Source: Silvimonas terrae (GTDB taxonomy: Bacteria; Pseudomonadota; Gammaproteobacteria; Burkholderiales; Chitinibacteraceae). From it: DNA of 62,673 bases. The stretch covers positions 1 to 62,673 of the forward strand of contig NZ_JACHHN010000013.1 of NCBI RefSeq assembly GCF_014202765.1, in the 5' to 3' direction. Positions 51,332-60,623 of the stretch are shown here, piece by piece; position 1 is the stretch's first letter; each line of letters opens with the position of its first letter. Below the pieces are notes generated by a model. It saw only the letters and a program-made list of their open reading frames with translations, was not told where the DNA came from and did no database searches. The position numbers and the translations under genes are program-made.

Positions 51332-53205
51332 ACGCACGTGCCGCGCTGGCTGTCACTTTCTTCCCGTTCCATGGTGGGGTTCATCCGCAGGAACATAAAA
51401 CCGAATCTTCCGGCACGCCCATTGCGGCGGGGCCGATTCCGGCAAAGCTGGTGGTGCCGCTGCATCAGAGCATTGGCAATATGGCCAAGGCGCTCGTCAA
51501 TGTCGGTGACCATGTCCTCAAAGGGCAGATGATTGCCGCTGCAGATGGCACGGTGTCTGCCGCCGTGCATGCACCGACGTCTGGCCGCGTGCTGTCGATC
51601 AGCCCGCAGCGGGTGCCGCATCCGTCCGGCTTGCTGGAACACTGCATCACGATCGAGTCGGATGGCGAAGATCGCTGGATCGACCGTAACCGTTTTGACT
51701 GGCGTACCGCCGAATCCCGCGCTATCCGCGATTATTTGCGGGATATGGGCGTGGTGGGTCTGGGCGGCGCGGTGTTTCCCTCCCACCTGAAAATTGGCGG
51801 CGCCAGCGATGGCCTGGATACGCTGGTCATCAACGCGGCGGAATGCGAACCCTTCATTACCTGCGATGACTTGCTGATGCGGGAACGCGCGGTGCAGATT
51901 GTCGAAGGTATCAAGATTCTGCAGGCCTTGCTGCAAGCGCGTGAAGTGCTGATCGGCGTGGAAGACAACAAGCCGCAAGCGGTGGACGCCATGCGTGCCG
52001 CCATTGCTGGCTGCGAATTCAAGATTGATGTCGTGGTGGTGCCGACGCTGTACCCGTCCGGCGGTGCCAAGCAACTGATCAAGTTGCTGACCAACAAGGA
52101 AGTACCGTCCGGCGTGCGTTCGACCGATCTGGGCGTGCAGTGCTTCAATGTGGCGACCGTGTACACCATCTACCGCGCCATTGAACACGGCGAGCCGGTG
52201 ATCAGCCGCGTCGTCACGCTGACCGGCAATGTGGAGCGCCCTGGCAACGTTGATGCGCTGATCGGCACGCCGATTGCCGATCTGCTGGCATTTGCCGGCA
52301 ACAAGCCCGATTCGGACTCGTATATTTACGGCGGCCCGATGATGGGCTTTGAAATTCCGGGCACAGATGTGGGTCTGTCCAAGGCCGGTAACTGCATCAT
52401 TGCCAAGAGCAGCGGTCTGTTCCCGCCCAAGCCGGCAGAAATGCCGTGCATTCGCTGCGGTAAATGCGCCGACGCATGCCCGGCTGAATTGCAGCCGATG
52501 GACCTGTACTGGTTTGGCAAGAGCAAGAATTTTGGCAAGGCGCAGGAACGCAACCTCTTCGACTGTATTGAATGTGGCGCATGTGCATACGTGTGCCCGT
52601 CCAACATTCAGCTGGTGGATTACTTCCGTTTCTCCAAGTCCGAAATCTGGGCCGCAGAAAAGTCCAAAAAGGCCGCCGACCAGGCGCGGGAGCGCCACGA
52701 ATTCCGCCAGTTCCGTGAAGAGCGGGAGAAACGCGAGAAGGCCGAGCGTCTTGCTGCCAAGGCCGCACAAAAGCACGACGCCGCCGCCAGCTCTGCTGAT
52801 CCGGCCGATGCCGAGCGCGCCGCCAAGATCAAAGCCGCCATGGAACGCGCCGCCGCCAAGAAGGTAGAAGCTGCCGCCGCGCAAGTGGCTGCCGATCCGC
52901 TCACCCCGCTGGACCCGGACGCCAACGCCGTACCGGTTGCCGAGGCTGTTGCAGCCCCCGCTCCCGAGCCAGTTGCCCCCGTGAGCCAGCTTGATCCGGA
53001 AAAAGCCGAGCGCATCCGTGAGGCGATGGAAAAACGCGCGGCCGAGAAAGCCGCCCTGGAAGCCATGAGCCCGGAAGAAAAAGCCGCGCGTGAGGCAGAA
53101 AAGAAAGCCAAGATTGAGGCCGCCATGGCTGCCGCCGCCGCCAAAAAAGCAGCCAAAGCAGCAGAAGCCGCCAAGGCACAGGGCGATCAGGCCGATGGCG
53201 CATAA
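51328..53205 (+). CDS. rsxC: electron transport complex subunit RsxC/RnfC, with Ala/Lys/Glu-rich extension
   Basis: This 625-residue peripheral subunit binds NADH and FMN ([27 protein letters not shown]). It carries two [4Fe-4S] motifs, [12 protein letters not shown] from C374 and [12 protein letters not shown] from C413. Residues from about 440 onward form a highly charged, alanine-rich helical tail with repeated [10 protein letters not shown]-like units. Such tails vary in length among Proteobacteria. The start at 51328 overlaps rsxB; the longer in-frame opening upstream lies in rsxB. Confidence 0.95.
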   Translation: MNARAALAVTFFPFHGGVHPQEHKTESSGTPIAAGPIPAKLVVPLHQSIGNMAKALVNVGDHVLKGQMIAAADGTVSAAVHAPTSGRVLSISPQRVPHPSGLLEHCITIESDGEDRWIDRNRFDWRTAESRAIRDYLRDMGVVGLGGAVFPSHLKIGGASDGLDTLVINAAECEPFITCDDLLMRERAVQIVEGIKILQALLQAREVLIGVEDNKPQAVDAMRAAIAGCEFKIDVVVVPTLYPSGGAKQLIKLLTNKEVPSGVRSTDLGVQCFNVATVYTIYRAIEHGEPVISRVVTLTGNVERPGNVDALIGTPIADLLAFAGNKPDSDSYIYGGPMMGFEIPGTDVGLSKAGNCIIAKSSGLFPPKPAEMPCIRCGKCADACPAELQPMDLYWFGKSKNFGKAQERNLFDCIECGACAYVCPSNIQLVDYFRFSKSEIWAAEKSKKAADQARERHEFRQFREEREKREKAERLAAKAAQKHDAAASSADPADAERAAKIKAAMERAAAKKVEAAAAQVAADPLTPLDPDANAVPVAEAVAAPAPEPVAPVSQLDPEKAERIREAMEKRAAEKAALEAMSPEEKAAREAEKKAKIEAAMAAAAAKKAAKAAEAAKAQGDQADGA

Positions 53206-53229
53206 CCCGTTACGACAAAACCAAAACCA

Positions 53230-54276
53230 ATGAATACGTCTCCGTTCTTTATCAAGCCCACGCCACTGCAAGTGGTGATGTTCAAGGTTGCGCTGGCGCT
53301 GGTGCCGGCGATTGCCGTGTATACGTATTCGTTCGGCATTGGCGTGCTGGTGCAGATCACGCTGGCGACCGTCGCGGCGCTGGCAACGGAAGCGGTTTGC
53401 CTCAAGTTGCGCGGCTACCCCATCAAGCCCTTTGTGACCGATGGCTCCGCCATTGTGACTGCCTGGCTGATGGCGCTGTCGTTTCCGCCGCTGGCACCAT
53501 GGTGGATGATTGTTGTCGCGGCAGTGATCTCGATCGCGCTGGCCAAACATATGTACGGCGGCCTGGGCCAGAACACGTTCAACCCGGCCATGGTCGGTTT
53601 TGCCATCATGATTGTGTCGTTTCCGGCGCAAATGTCGCGCTGGGCCGCACCGTTTGGCGTGCTGCCGCAAAGCCTGGACTGGTCCGCGCAACTGTCGTGG
53701 ATTTTCACTGGCAACCTGCCTGCCGGTCTGGCGTTTGATGCCGTGGCGTCGGCCACCCCGCTCGATACCGTCAAGACGCAGCTCATGCAGCACGCCAGCA
53801 TGAGCCATATTTTCCAGTCTCCGCTGTTTGGCACCATTGGTGGCGTGGGGACCGAGTGGATTACCGCCGCTTACCTCCTGGGTGGCCTTTACCTGCTGTG
53901 GCAAAAGCTGATCCCGTGGCAGATTCCAGTCACCTTCCTGGCCGTGCTGGGTGGCGTGGCTGGCGTTTTCCACCTGGTTGACCCCACGCATTACACCTCG
54001 CCGTTGTTCCACTGGTTCAGTGGTGCGGCCATGCTGGGCGCATTCTTCATTGTGACCGACCCGGTCACCGGGCCGACCACGCCGCTGGGCCGTGTGATCT
54101 TCGCCGCGCTGATTGGTTTGCTGACCTACCTGATCCGTGTGTTTGGCGGTTATCCGGATGGCATTGCGTTTGCCGTGCTGATCATGAACCTGGCCGCACC
54201 GTTCATTGACCAGTACACCCAACCGGCGGTCTTTGGCCGCAAGGGCAAGCAGAAAAAAGCCGGGGTGCAATCATGA
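53230..54276 (+). CDS. rsxD: electron transport complex subunit RsxD/RnfD
   Basis: This 348-residue membrane subunit has about nine helices. The covalent FMN site is probably T176 in VASATPLDTVK, matching the family's S/G-A-T-P-L-D motif. The region FNPAMVGFAIMIVSFP is also characteristic. It overlaps rsxG by 4 bp. Confidence 0.95.
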   Translation: MNTSPFFIKPTPLQVVMFKVALALVPAIAVYTYSFGIGVLVQITLATVAALATEAVCLKLRGYPIKPFVTDGSAIVTAWLMALSFPPLAPWWMIVVAAVISIALAKHMYGGLGQNTFNPAMVGFAIMIVSFPAQMSRWAAPFGVLPQSLDWSAQLSWIFTGNLPAGLAFDAVASATPLDTVKTQLMQHASMSHIFQSPLFGTIGGVGTEWITAAYLLGGLYLLWQKLIPWQIPVTFLAVLGGVAGVFHLVDPTHYTSPLFHWFSGAAMLGAFFIVTDPVTGPTTPLGRVIFAALIGLLTYLIRVFGGYPDGIAFAVLIMNLAAPFIDQYTQPAVFGRKGKQKKAGVQS

Positions 54277-54905
54277 AAACGATGATTGCCAATGGCGTGC
54301 GGGGCGCGCTGACCCTGTTGGCGTTCACAGTGGTATTCACCGCGTTGATGGCGGGCACCTTTGCCATGACCAAGGACATTGTTGCCAAGAACCAGGCAGA
54401 TGCCGAGCGTGCCTTGATTGCGCAGGTCTTGCCCGCAGGTTCTTATGACAACAACCTGCTGGCCGACAAGCAAGTGGTGCCCAAAGCGGATGCCAAAGCG
54501 CTGGGCAACGATGACGCATCGGCCATCTATATGGCCAAAAAAGCCGGTAAAACCGTCGGTGCTGTGGTGGAAGCCACCGCGCCAGATGGCTACGCTGGCA
54601 AGATCAAGCTGCTTGTGGGTATTGCGCCCAACGGCCAGATTCTGGGCGTGCGCGTGGTGGATCACAAAGAAACCCCGGGCCTGGGCGATTATATCGATGC
54701 CGCCATCTCGAACTGGATCGACCAGTTCAAGGGCAAGGGCTTGGGTAATCCGGCGCTGGAGCGCTGGAAAGTGAAAAAAGACGGTGGTGACTTTGACAGC
54801 CATGCAGGCGCCACCATCAGCCCGCGCGCCGTGGTCAAGGCATTGGGCAAGACACTGGTTTACGTCGACGCGCACAAGTCGAGTCTGTTTGGAGATGCAT
54901 CATGA
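54273..54905 (+). CDS. rsxG: electron transport complex subunit RsxG/RnfG
   Basis: This 210-residue subunit has one N-terminal membrane helix and a periplasmic FMN-binding domain. The covalent FMN acceptor is predicted as T181 in HAGATISPRAV; the commonly seen SGAT is AGAT here. HKETPGLGDYID is also conserved. Overlaps both neighbours by 4 bp. Confidence 0.94.
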   Translation: MKTMIANGVRGALTLLAFTVVFTALMAGTFAMTKDIVAKNQADAERALIAQVLPAGSYDNNLLADKQVVPKADAKALGNDDASAIYMAKKAGKTVGAVVEATAPDGYAGKIKLLVGIAPNGQILGVRVVDHKETPGLGDYIDAAISNWIDQFKGKGLGNPALERWKVKKDGGDFDSHAGATISPRAVVKALGKTLVYVDAHKSSLFGDAS

Positions 54906-55603
54906 TGATTAGCCGCCAGGAAGTCCGCGACATCAGCCATAACGGCGTGTGGAAGCAGAACCCCGGTGTCGTGCAGATTCTGGGCATGTGCCCGACGCTG
55001 GCCATGACCACCTCCGTCATCAACGGCGCCAGCCTGGGGATTGCCACGGCGCTGGTGATGGCGTGCTCGGGCGCTGCGGTCGCGCTGCTGCGCCAGTTTG
55101 TGCCGAACGAACTGCGCAACCCGATCTACATCCTGATCATTGCCGCCGTGGTCACGATCCTGGAATTGGCCATGAATGCCTATATGCACGCGCTCTATAA
55201 CGTGCTGGGTATTTTCATCCCGCTGATCGTCACCAACTGCATTGTGCTGGCGCGGGCGGAAGCCTTTGCGGCCAAGAATGGCGTGATCCAGTCCGGCCTG
55301 GATGGCTTCATGATGGGTATGGGCGGCACCGTGGTGCTGGCGATCCTGGGCGGGATTCGAGAAGTCCTGGGCAAGGGCACACTGCTGTCAGGGATTGATC
55401 TGGTGTTTGGTGCTTCGGCCAAATCCTGGGTGATCCACGTGATCCCCGCAGACCTGAACTACCAGTTCCTGTTCATGATTTTGCCGCCGGGCGCGTTTAT
55501 TGGCCTGGGTTTGCTGGTGGCGGGCAAGGCTGCACTGGATCGTCGCGCTGCGGAAGCTGCGCGCCGGCGCGAGGCAGAAGCCTCCGCTCCGCTGGCTGCT
55601 TGA
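54902..55603 (+). CDS. rsxE: electron transport complex subunit RsxE/RnfE
   Basis: This 233-residue six-helix subunit is paralogous to RsxA, with NPGVVQILGMCPTLAMTTSV and FIPLIVTNCIVLARAEAFA carrying the conserved cysteines. It closes the rsxABCDGE set. The nth gene that follows in E. coli is absent here; a LrgA-type gene starts 12 bp later. Confidence 0.95.
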   Translation: MMISRQEVRDISHNGVWKQNPGVVQILGMCPTLAMTTSVINGASLGIATALVMACSGAAVALLRQFVPNELRNPIYILIIAAVVTILELAMNAYMHALYNVLGIFIPLIVTNCIVLARAEAFAAKNGVIQSGLDGFMMGMGGTVVLAILGGIREVLGKGTLLSGIDLVFGASAKSWVIHVIPADLNYQFLFMILPPGAFIGLGLLVAGKAALDRRAAEAARRREAEASAPLAA

Positions 55604-55615
55604 CCCCGGTCCGCC

Positions 55616-55978
55616 ATGCTGTACGGGCTGGCGGTTATTCTGGGGTTTCTCGTGGCCGGCGAGGCCGCGAGTGATTTTCTCCATCTACCCCTGCCGGGCA
55701 CCGTGTCCGGCATGGTGTTACTGCTCATCTGGTGCCTGATCCGCAAAGGCGCTGACGAGCGCACCGCACAGGCCGCCACCGGCCTGTTGCGCTATCTGGG
55801 TCTGTTCTTTTTGCCGGCTGGTGCTGGTGTCATGGCGCTCTCCGGGCTGTTGCGGGAACAAGGCATTGCCATGGTGGCCGTGCTGGTGTTGTCTACGCTG
55901 ATGACGCTGCTGGCTACCGCACTGACCCTGGCGTGGCTGCTCAAGCGCCGCGCGGCGCACAAGGATGATGCCGCATGA
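55616..55978 (+). CDS. CidA/LrgA family membrane protein
   Basis: This 120-residue protein has four helices and the family patterns LPLPGTVSGMVLLLIWC and GLFFLPAGAGVMAL. CidA/LrgA proteins are holin-like or act in pyruvate and metabolite transport together with LrgB. It begins 12 bp after rsxE and overlaps the lrgB-like gene by 4 bp, so it may be read through from rsx. Confidence 0.92.
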   Translation: MLYGLAVILGFLVAGEAASDFLHLPLPGTVSGMVLLLIWCLIRKGADERTAQAATGLLRYLGLFFLPAGAGVMALSGLLREQGIAMVAVLVLSTLMTLLATALTLAWLLKRRAAHKDDAA

Positions 55979-56679
55979 ATCCGTGGCAGAGTCTGCAAAA
56001 CTTCCCCGGCACCTGGCTGGCGCTGACCTGCGCGGCCTTTCTGCTGGCGGATTATCTCTATCTGAAGTCGGGCCGCTTCGCCCTGTTGAACCCGGTATTG
56101 GTCGGGATTGTGCTGGTGATCGTCAGCCTGCTGGTGCTGCACGTCCCGTACGCCACCTATTTTGAGCAGGCCAGACTGATCCATTTTTTACTGGCCCCGG
56201 CCACGGTGGCGCTGGCTATTCCGTTGTACATCAATATCCAGCGCATGAAGGCGATTGCCGGGCCGCTGCTGATTGCCGTTACGGTGGGCAGCGTAACCGG
56301 TATCGTCAGCGCAGTATTACTTGGCCGCTGGCTGGGTTTGTCCATGCCGGTGCTGTTGTCGTTTGCGCCCAAATCAGTCACCACGCCGATTGCCATGGCG
56401 TTGTCGGCGCGTGCCGGTGGTTTGCCATCATTGACGGCAGGGATTGTGATTGTCACCGGCATTGTCGCCGCGATTCTGCTGGTGCCTTTGCTGCGCTGGT
56501 TGCGTATTGACGATGATCGGGTTGCGGGTGTGGCCGTGGGCGTGGCTGGCCATGGCATTGGCACGGCACGGGCGTTTCAGGTGTCGGAAACGGCGGGGGC
56601 TTTTTCCGGGTTGGCGATGGGCCTCAATGGCTTGCTGACCTCGCTGTTGTTGCCCTTGTTGCTGGCGATTTTGCTCTAG
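55975..56679 (+). CDS. LrgB family membrane protein
   Basis: This 234-residue protein has about seven to eight helices and the LrgB signature LSFAPKSVTTPIAMALSARAGG, followed by VAGHGIGTARAFQVSE. It is the partner of the preceding LrgA-type protein. Its stop overlaps the stop of the convergent hypothetical gene. Confidence 0.93.
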   Translation: MNPWQSLQNFPGTWLALTCAAFLLADYLYLKSGRFALLNPVLVGIVLVIVSLLVLHVPYATYFEQARLIHFLLAPATVALAIPLYINIQRMKAIAGPLLIAVTVGSVTGIVSAVLLGRWLGLSMPVLLSFAPKSVTTPIAMALSARAGGLPSLTAGIVIVTGIVAAILLVPLLRWLRIDDDRVAGVAVGVAGHGIGTARAFQVSETAGAFSGLAMGLNGLLTSLLLPLLLAILL

Positions 56680-57284
56680 GCCGTTTCTTCAAAATCAGAG
56701 ACGGCGGGCAAGTCGGGCGGCTGGTAGGCGCTGAGCTGGCGTGCGGCAACGGTCTGGCGCGCATTGATCTCTTGAATGGCTTCGTCTTCCAGCTTTTGCG
56801 CGTCCTCTGCGGCAGAGAGTTCCTCAGGGGATGGGCTCTCTGGCGTGAGCGACGTGGCCATGATGATACGTGCGGTACGCAGGGTTTCTTCAGGAGTGCG
56901 GCCTTTGCGCAAGTTGACCTTGCGGTGGCCAAAGATGACCGAACGGGCTCCGTCCGGTTCCACCATCAGATGATGGTAGGGTGAGGCGCCAGAAACAGGC
57001 GCGGTACTGGCAGGTATGGCTTCATCAGCTTCGTTCTGGATCTGCACATATTCGTCTTCGGGCGGCGGTCGCTCTGGTGCATGGCCGTCGCGCTCCTGAC
57101 CATGGTGCCGACCGCCCTCTGCATTGGCGCGCAACAGCGCGGCTTCCAGTTCCGCCCGGGCCTGGTTGGGGTTGCCACCACCGCCGCCGGTGCCATCGGC
57201 AGCGGGTGTACTGCGCACGCTGCTCGACAAGATGGGTGAGGCGGCAAAGGTTGAAGAGACTGGCGAGACCGAGGTGCTGGCCAA
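56676..57284 (-). CDS. hypothetical protein, weakly SprA-like C-terminus
   Basis: I do not recognise this 202-residue protein with confidence. The N-terminal half is low complexity (Ser/Gly/Pro; a GGGGGNPNQARAELE stretch), with no signal peptide. The C-terminal half has SVIFGHRKVNLRKGRTPEETLRTA and LTPESPSPEELSAAEDA, which recall the region after the HExxH motif in SprA-type putative metalloproteases, but no HExxH is present here. It is convergent with lrgB and codirectional with recG, 97 bp downstream of it. Confidence 0.6.
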   Translation of the reverse strand: MASTSVSPVSSTFAASPILSSSVRSTPAADGTGGGGGNPNQARAELEAALLRANAEGGRHHGQERDGHAPERPPPEDEYVQIQNEADEAIPASTAPVSGASPYHHLMVEPDGARSVIFGHRKVNLRKGRTPEETLRTARIIMATSLTPESPSPEELSAAEDAQKLEDEAIQEINARQTVAARQLSAYQPPDLPAVSDFEETA

Positions 57285-57381
57285 GGGATTTCCTCCTTAA
57301 ACCATTGATGCAACACAGCATTTCATCAGAAGAGGATTGCAGGAGTTGACAGGCAGGGCCAGCCGGATCGACGAACGGTCA

Positions 57382-59409
57382 TCAGACCTTGAGCAAGGCC
57401 TCGCGTCCGGGCAGCCAGCGATCCAGATGCGCCAGCGCGGTTTGCTTTTGCCTGGCCAGCAGGATTTCTGCCGCTTCACGGGCGGCGTCCAGCAAGTCTG
57501 CATCCCGCTCCAGATCCGCAAACCGCAGCATGGGTACGCCAGACTGGCGCACGCCGGCCAGCTCGCCCGGCCCGCGCAACTCCATATCCTGGCGCGCGAT
57601 CTCGAAGCCGTCGGTGTTCTCATAAATCACGCGCAAGCGGGACTTGGCATTGTCAGAGAGCGGCCCGGTGTACAGCAGCACGCACAGGGAAGCATGCGCG
57701 CCCCGACCCACGCGCCCGCGTAATTGGTGCAATTGGGCTAGCCCCATGCGTTCGGCATGTTCGATCACCATCAGGCTGGCATTGGGCACGTCTACGCCGA
57801 CTTCAATCACGGTGGTGGCGACCAGTACCTGAATATCGTTGGTCAGAAACTGCGCCATGACCGCCGCTTTTTCATCGGGTTTCATGCGCCCGTGAACCAG
57901 GCCTACGGCAATGCCGTTCAGTTCCAGCGTCAATTGCGCATGCGTATCCACAGCGGTTTGCAGTTGCAGCGCTTCAGATTCTTCAATCAGCGGGCACACC
58001 CAATACACCTGGCGGCCTTCTTCCACTTTGGCCGCAATGCGGGTAATGACTTCATCACGGCGCGCATCGGAAATCAGCTTGGTCACAATGGGCGTGCGGC
58101 CGGGCGGTAATTCGTCGATCACGCTCACGTCCAGATCGGCGTAAAAGCTCATCGCCAGCGTGCGCGGGATGGGGGTGGCAGACATCATCAACTGGTGCGG
58201 ACTCTGGCCTTTTTCCCGCAGGGCCAGCCGCTGTGCCACGCCAAAGCGGTGCTGTTCATCGACGATAGCCAGGCCCAGGTTGGCAAAACTCACCTGATTC
58301 TGAAAGAGCGCATGCGTGCCGACAATCAACGGGGCCGTACCCAGCGCGGCGTCTTCCAGCGCCGCGCGCTTGGCTTTGGCTTTCAGGCTGCCGGCCAGCC
58401 AGGCCACACGGATACCCAGCGGTTCCAGCCAGGTGGCCAGCTTGCGGTAATGCTGTTCGGCCAGGATTTCGGTCGGGGCCAGCAAGGCCACCTGATAACC
58501 GCACTCCATCGCCTGGCAGGCGGCCAGCGCGGCCACAATGGTTTTACCGGCGCCCACATCGCCTTGCAGCAAGCGCTGCATGGGGTGCGGCTGCGCCAGA
58601 TCAGCGTTGATTTCAGTCAGCACTTTTTGCTGTGCCCCGGTCAGCCCGAACGGCAGGCTGGCGAGCAGTCGCCGCGCCAGTTCGCCTGGCGGGTTGATCA
58701 CGGGCGCGTCTTTCTCGCGTCGCTCGGCCCGTGCCATGCGCAGGCTCAGTTGCTGCGCCAGCAGCTCGTCAAACTTGAGTCGGCGCCAGGCGGGATGGGT
58801 GCGCTCGGTGAGTTGAATGTTGGGAATGTCGGTGGGCGGGTTGTGTAGCAACAGTACGCTGCTGCGAAAGTCCGGCAGACCTAGCGGCTCGGTCATGGTG
58901 TCGGGCAGGGTATCGGTCAGACTGCAACCGGCCAGGGCCTGGTGGACCAGCTTGGTGATCTGGTGTTGCGCCAGCCCGGCGGTTGTGGAGTACACGGGCG
59001 TGAGTTCTTCATTGAGCCGGGTACGATCAGACACGCTGCGGATTTTGGGGTGGACCATTTCGTCGCCCCAGAAGCCGTGGCGCACTTCGCCATACAAGCG
59101 CACGCGCTTACCCACTTCAAGCTGTTTGGCGGCGCTGGGGTAGAAGTGGATTAAGCGCACGACGAGCACACCAGTGTCATCGACCACCCGCGCTACCAGT
59201 TGCCGGCGCGGGCGGAACTGCACATCACAACTATGGACTTCGCCTTCCACCAGCACCGGGCCGCCGCCAAAGCCGGATTCGTTAATGGGGACGAGTTGGG
59301 TTTCATCCTCATAACGCAGCGGCAAATGCAGCACCAGATCAAACGGCCGAGTCAGACCAAGCTTGAGCAGTTTGCTTTTGAGAGCGGGTTGGAGTTGCGC
59401 AAAATCCAT
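57382..59409 (-). CDS. recG: ATP-dependent DNA helicase RecG
   Basis: This 675-residue helicase reverses stalled forks and processes recombination intermediates. An N-terminal wedge domain begins at LHLPLRYEDETQL. Walker A is GDVGAGKT and motif II reads VDEQHRFG. The SF2 helicase C-terminal motifs follow, including QVLVATTVIEVGVDVPNAS and QLRGRVGRG. The start is ATG 59409: AGG lies 5-8 nt upstream; the longer in-frame opening adds an unconvincing 9 residues. Its ribosome site lies within one arm of a 13-bp inverted repeat. Confidence 0.95.
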   Translation of the reverse strand: MDFAQLQPALKSKLLKLGLTRPFDLVLHLPLRYEDETQLVPINESGFGGGPVLVEGEVHSCDVQFRPRRQLVARVVDDTGVLVVRLIHFYPSAAKQLEVGKRVRLYGEVRHGFWGDEMVHPKIRSVSDRTRLNEELTPVYSTTAGLAQHQITKLVHQALAGCSLTDTLPDTMTEPLGLPDFRSSVLLLHNPPTDIPNIQLTERTHPAWRRLKFDELLAQQLSLRMARAERREKDAPVINPPGELARRLLASLPFGLTGAQQKVLTEINADLAQPHPMQRLLQGDVGAGKTIVAALAACQAMECGYQVALLAPTEILAEQHYRKLATWLEPLGIRVAWLAGSLKAKAKRAALEDAALGTAPLIVGTHALFQNQVSFANLGLAIVDEQHRFGVAQRLALREKGQSPHQLMMSATPIPRTLAMSFYADLDVSVIDELPPGRTPIVTKLISDARRDEVITRIAAKVEEGRQVYWVCPLIEESEALQLQTAVDTHAQLTLELNGIAVGLVHGRMKPDEKAAVMAQFLTNDIQVLVATTVIEVGVDVPNASLMVIEHAERMGLAQLHQLRGRVGRGAHASLCVLLYTGPLSDNAKSRLRVIYENTDGFEIARQDMELRGPGELAGVRQSGVPMLRFADLERDADLLDAAREAAEILLARQKQTALAHLDRWLPGREALLKV

Positions 59410-59410
59410 A

Positions 59411-59552
59411 AAAACCTGTTCAGCTTCCTGCTGCAAGGCCGTGATCAGGGCTCATGCGCTGCGCGGAATCCTCATTTATTCTGTATAAATTCTGGTTTCT
59501 GTGCTGCTCTTCGCCCCGCTGACGACCCCGCATCAGGCTCTGAACAGGTTTT
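59411..59552 (-). promoter_or_regulatory. 13-bp inverted repeat that could sequester the recG ribosome site
   Basis: In recG mRNA orientation, AAAACCUGUUCAG (complement of 59540-59552) is perfectly complementary to CUGAACAGGUUUU (complement of 59411-59423), which contains the AGG Shine-Dalgarno and ends one base before the AUG. The arms are 116 nt apart. The rest of the 59410-59663 gap has no gene. Confidence 0.5.
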
Positions 59553-59645
59553 GGGCCAGATAAGAACGCTCGTTCTGTTTGGCGCTACTTTAGCGGCTTT
59601 GCGGCAAAAACCCAAATTCGGCGTGGGTGAACACTGGCCTGGCGC

Positions 59646-59665
59646 AAAGCCAGCCCCTGGCTTTT
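59646..59665 (-). terminator. short hairpin at the end of the patatin gene
   Basis: AAAGCCAG-CCC-CTGGCTTT spans the stop of the patatin lipoprotein gene; a short T-run follows on the minus strand. Weak terminator candidate. Confidence 0.45.
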
Positions 59666-60623
59666 AGCCGGCCGGGTGCGCCAGTTGCGCAGCGCGCACC
59701 GAGTTCAGTTGTTTGGTGATCATCTGCTGGCGTTTTTCTTCCAGCTTCTTTTTGATCTCTGGCATGGCGGCCAGGGCAGCGCGCTCACCTTCCAGGATGG
59801 CCTGGTTTTTCTGATCAAAATCGGTGGGCCCAATCTGGCCTACCTTGGGGCGGATAACGATATCCGCACGGGCCAGTTCTTGCTCACCCAGCTTCTGGCC
59901 CATGATGGCGATGGATTGGGTCACAATGCTGACAAGACCGGCCGGGTTCTTGCCATTGGCTTTGGCAGAGATATCCACCGCAATCACAAAGTCCGCGCCC
60001 AACTGGCGTGCGGCATCCACCGGCACCGGGCTGACCACGCCGCCATCGACATAGTGTTTGTTGCCAATGGCCACCGGCTCAAACACCCCCGGCACGCTGC
60101 TGGAGGCGCGCACGGCCTGGCCGGTATTGCCGCGGACAAACACGATGCGGTTACCGGTTTCCAGTTCGGTGGCGACCGCCGCAAACGGTCTGGGCAGCTT
60201 TTCAATTGGCCGATTGGCGACCAGCTGGTTGACGTAGTCTTGCAGCTTCTGGCCTTTGACGAGGCCGCCCGACAGCAGACTGACATCCCGCACGGACGAT
60301 TGATCCAGCGAAAACGCGCGCTCTTGCAGGGCAAAGGCATCCATGCCGCTGGCGTAAAGGCTACCGACCACGCTGCCCGCACTGGTACCAGAGACTTCAT
60401 CCGGCACAATACCATTGGCTTCCAGCATCTTGATCACGCCAATATGCGCAAACCCCTTGGCTGCACCACCCCCCAAAGCCAGGCCCACCTTGACCTTGAC
60501 GGGGGGCGCAGGCGGCAACGGTGTCGGCGCCGGGGCAACAGCCACCGGCGTCGGGGCGGAGGAACACGCACCCAGGAAAATGACGGTGGTGATCAGGGCG
60601 GACAAAGACTGCAAGCGTTTCAT
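59664..60623 (-). CDS. patatin-like phospholipase lipoprotein (RssA/NTE-type)
   Basis: This 319-residue protein is a predicted lipoprotein (lipobox FLGAC, C20) with the patatin catalytic dyad. The oxyanion site is GGGAAKGFAHIG, the nucleophile S81 lies in GTSAG and D193 in VDGGV. It should hydrolyse phospholipids or lysophospholipids in the envelope. A short Pro-rich linker follows the lipobox. Its ATG overlaps the stop of trmO by 4 bp, so the two genes are translationally coupled, an unusual functional pairing. Confidence 0.9.
   Translation of the reverse strand: MKRLQSLSALITTVIFLGACSSAPTPVAVAPAPTPLPPAPPVKVKVGLALGGGAAKGFAHIGVIKMLEANGIVPDEVSGTSAGSVVGSLYASGMDAFALQERAFSLDQSSVRDVSLLSGGLVKGQKLQDYVNQLVANRPIEKLPRPFAAVATELETGNRIVFVRGNTGQAVRASSSVPGVFEPVAIGNKHYVDGGVVSPVPVDAARQLGADFVIAVDISAKANGKNPAGLVSIVTQSIAIMGQKLGEQELARADIVIRPKVGQIGPTDFDQKNQAILEGERAALAAMPEIKKKLEEKRQQMITKQLNSVRAAQLAHPAG

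Noticed and set aside
51292-54270. 992-codon antisense opening across rsxC and rsxD
   Set aside because: It is the mirror of the high-GC rsx genes; composition is His/Arg-rich with no domain, and the sense strand is clearly conserved.
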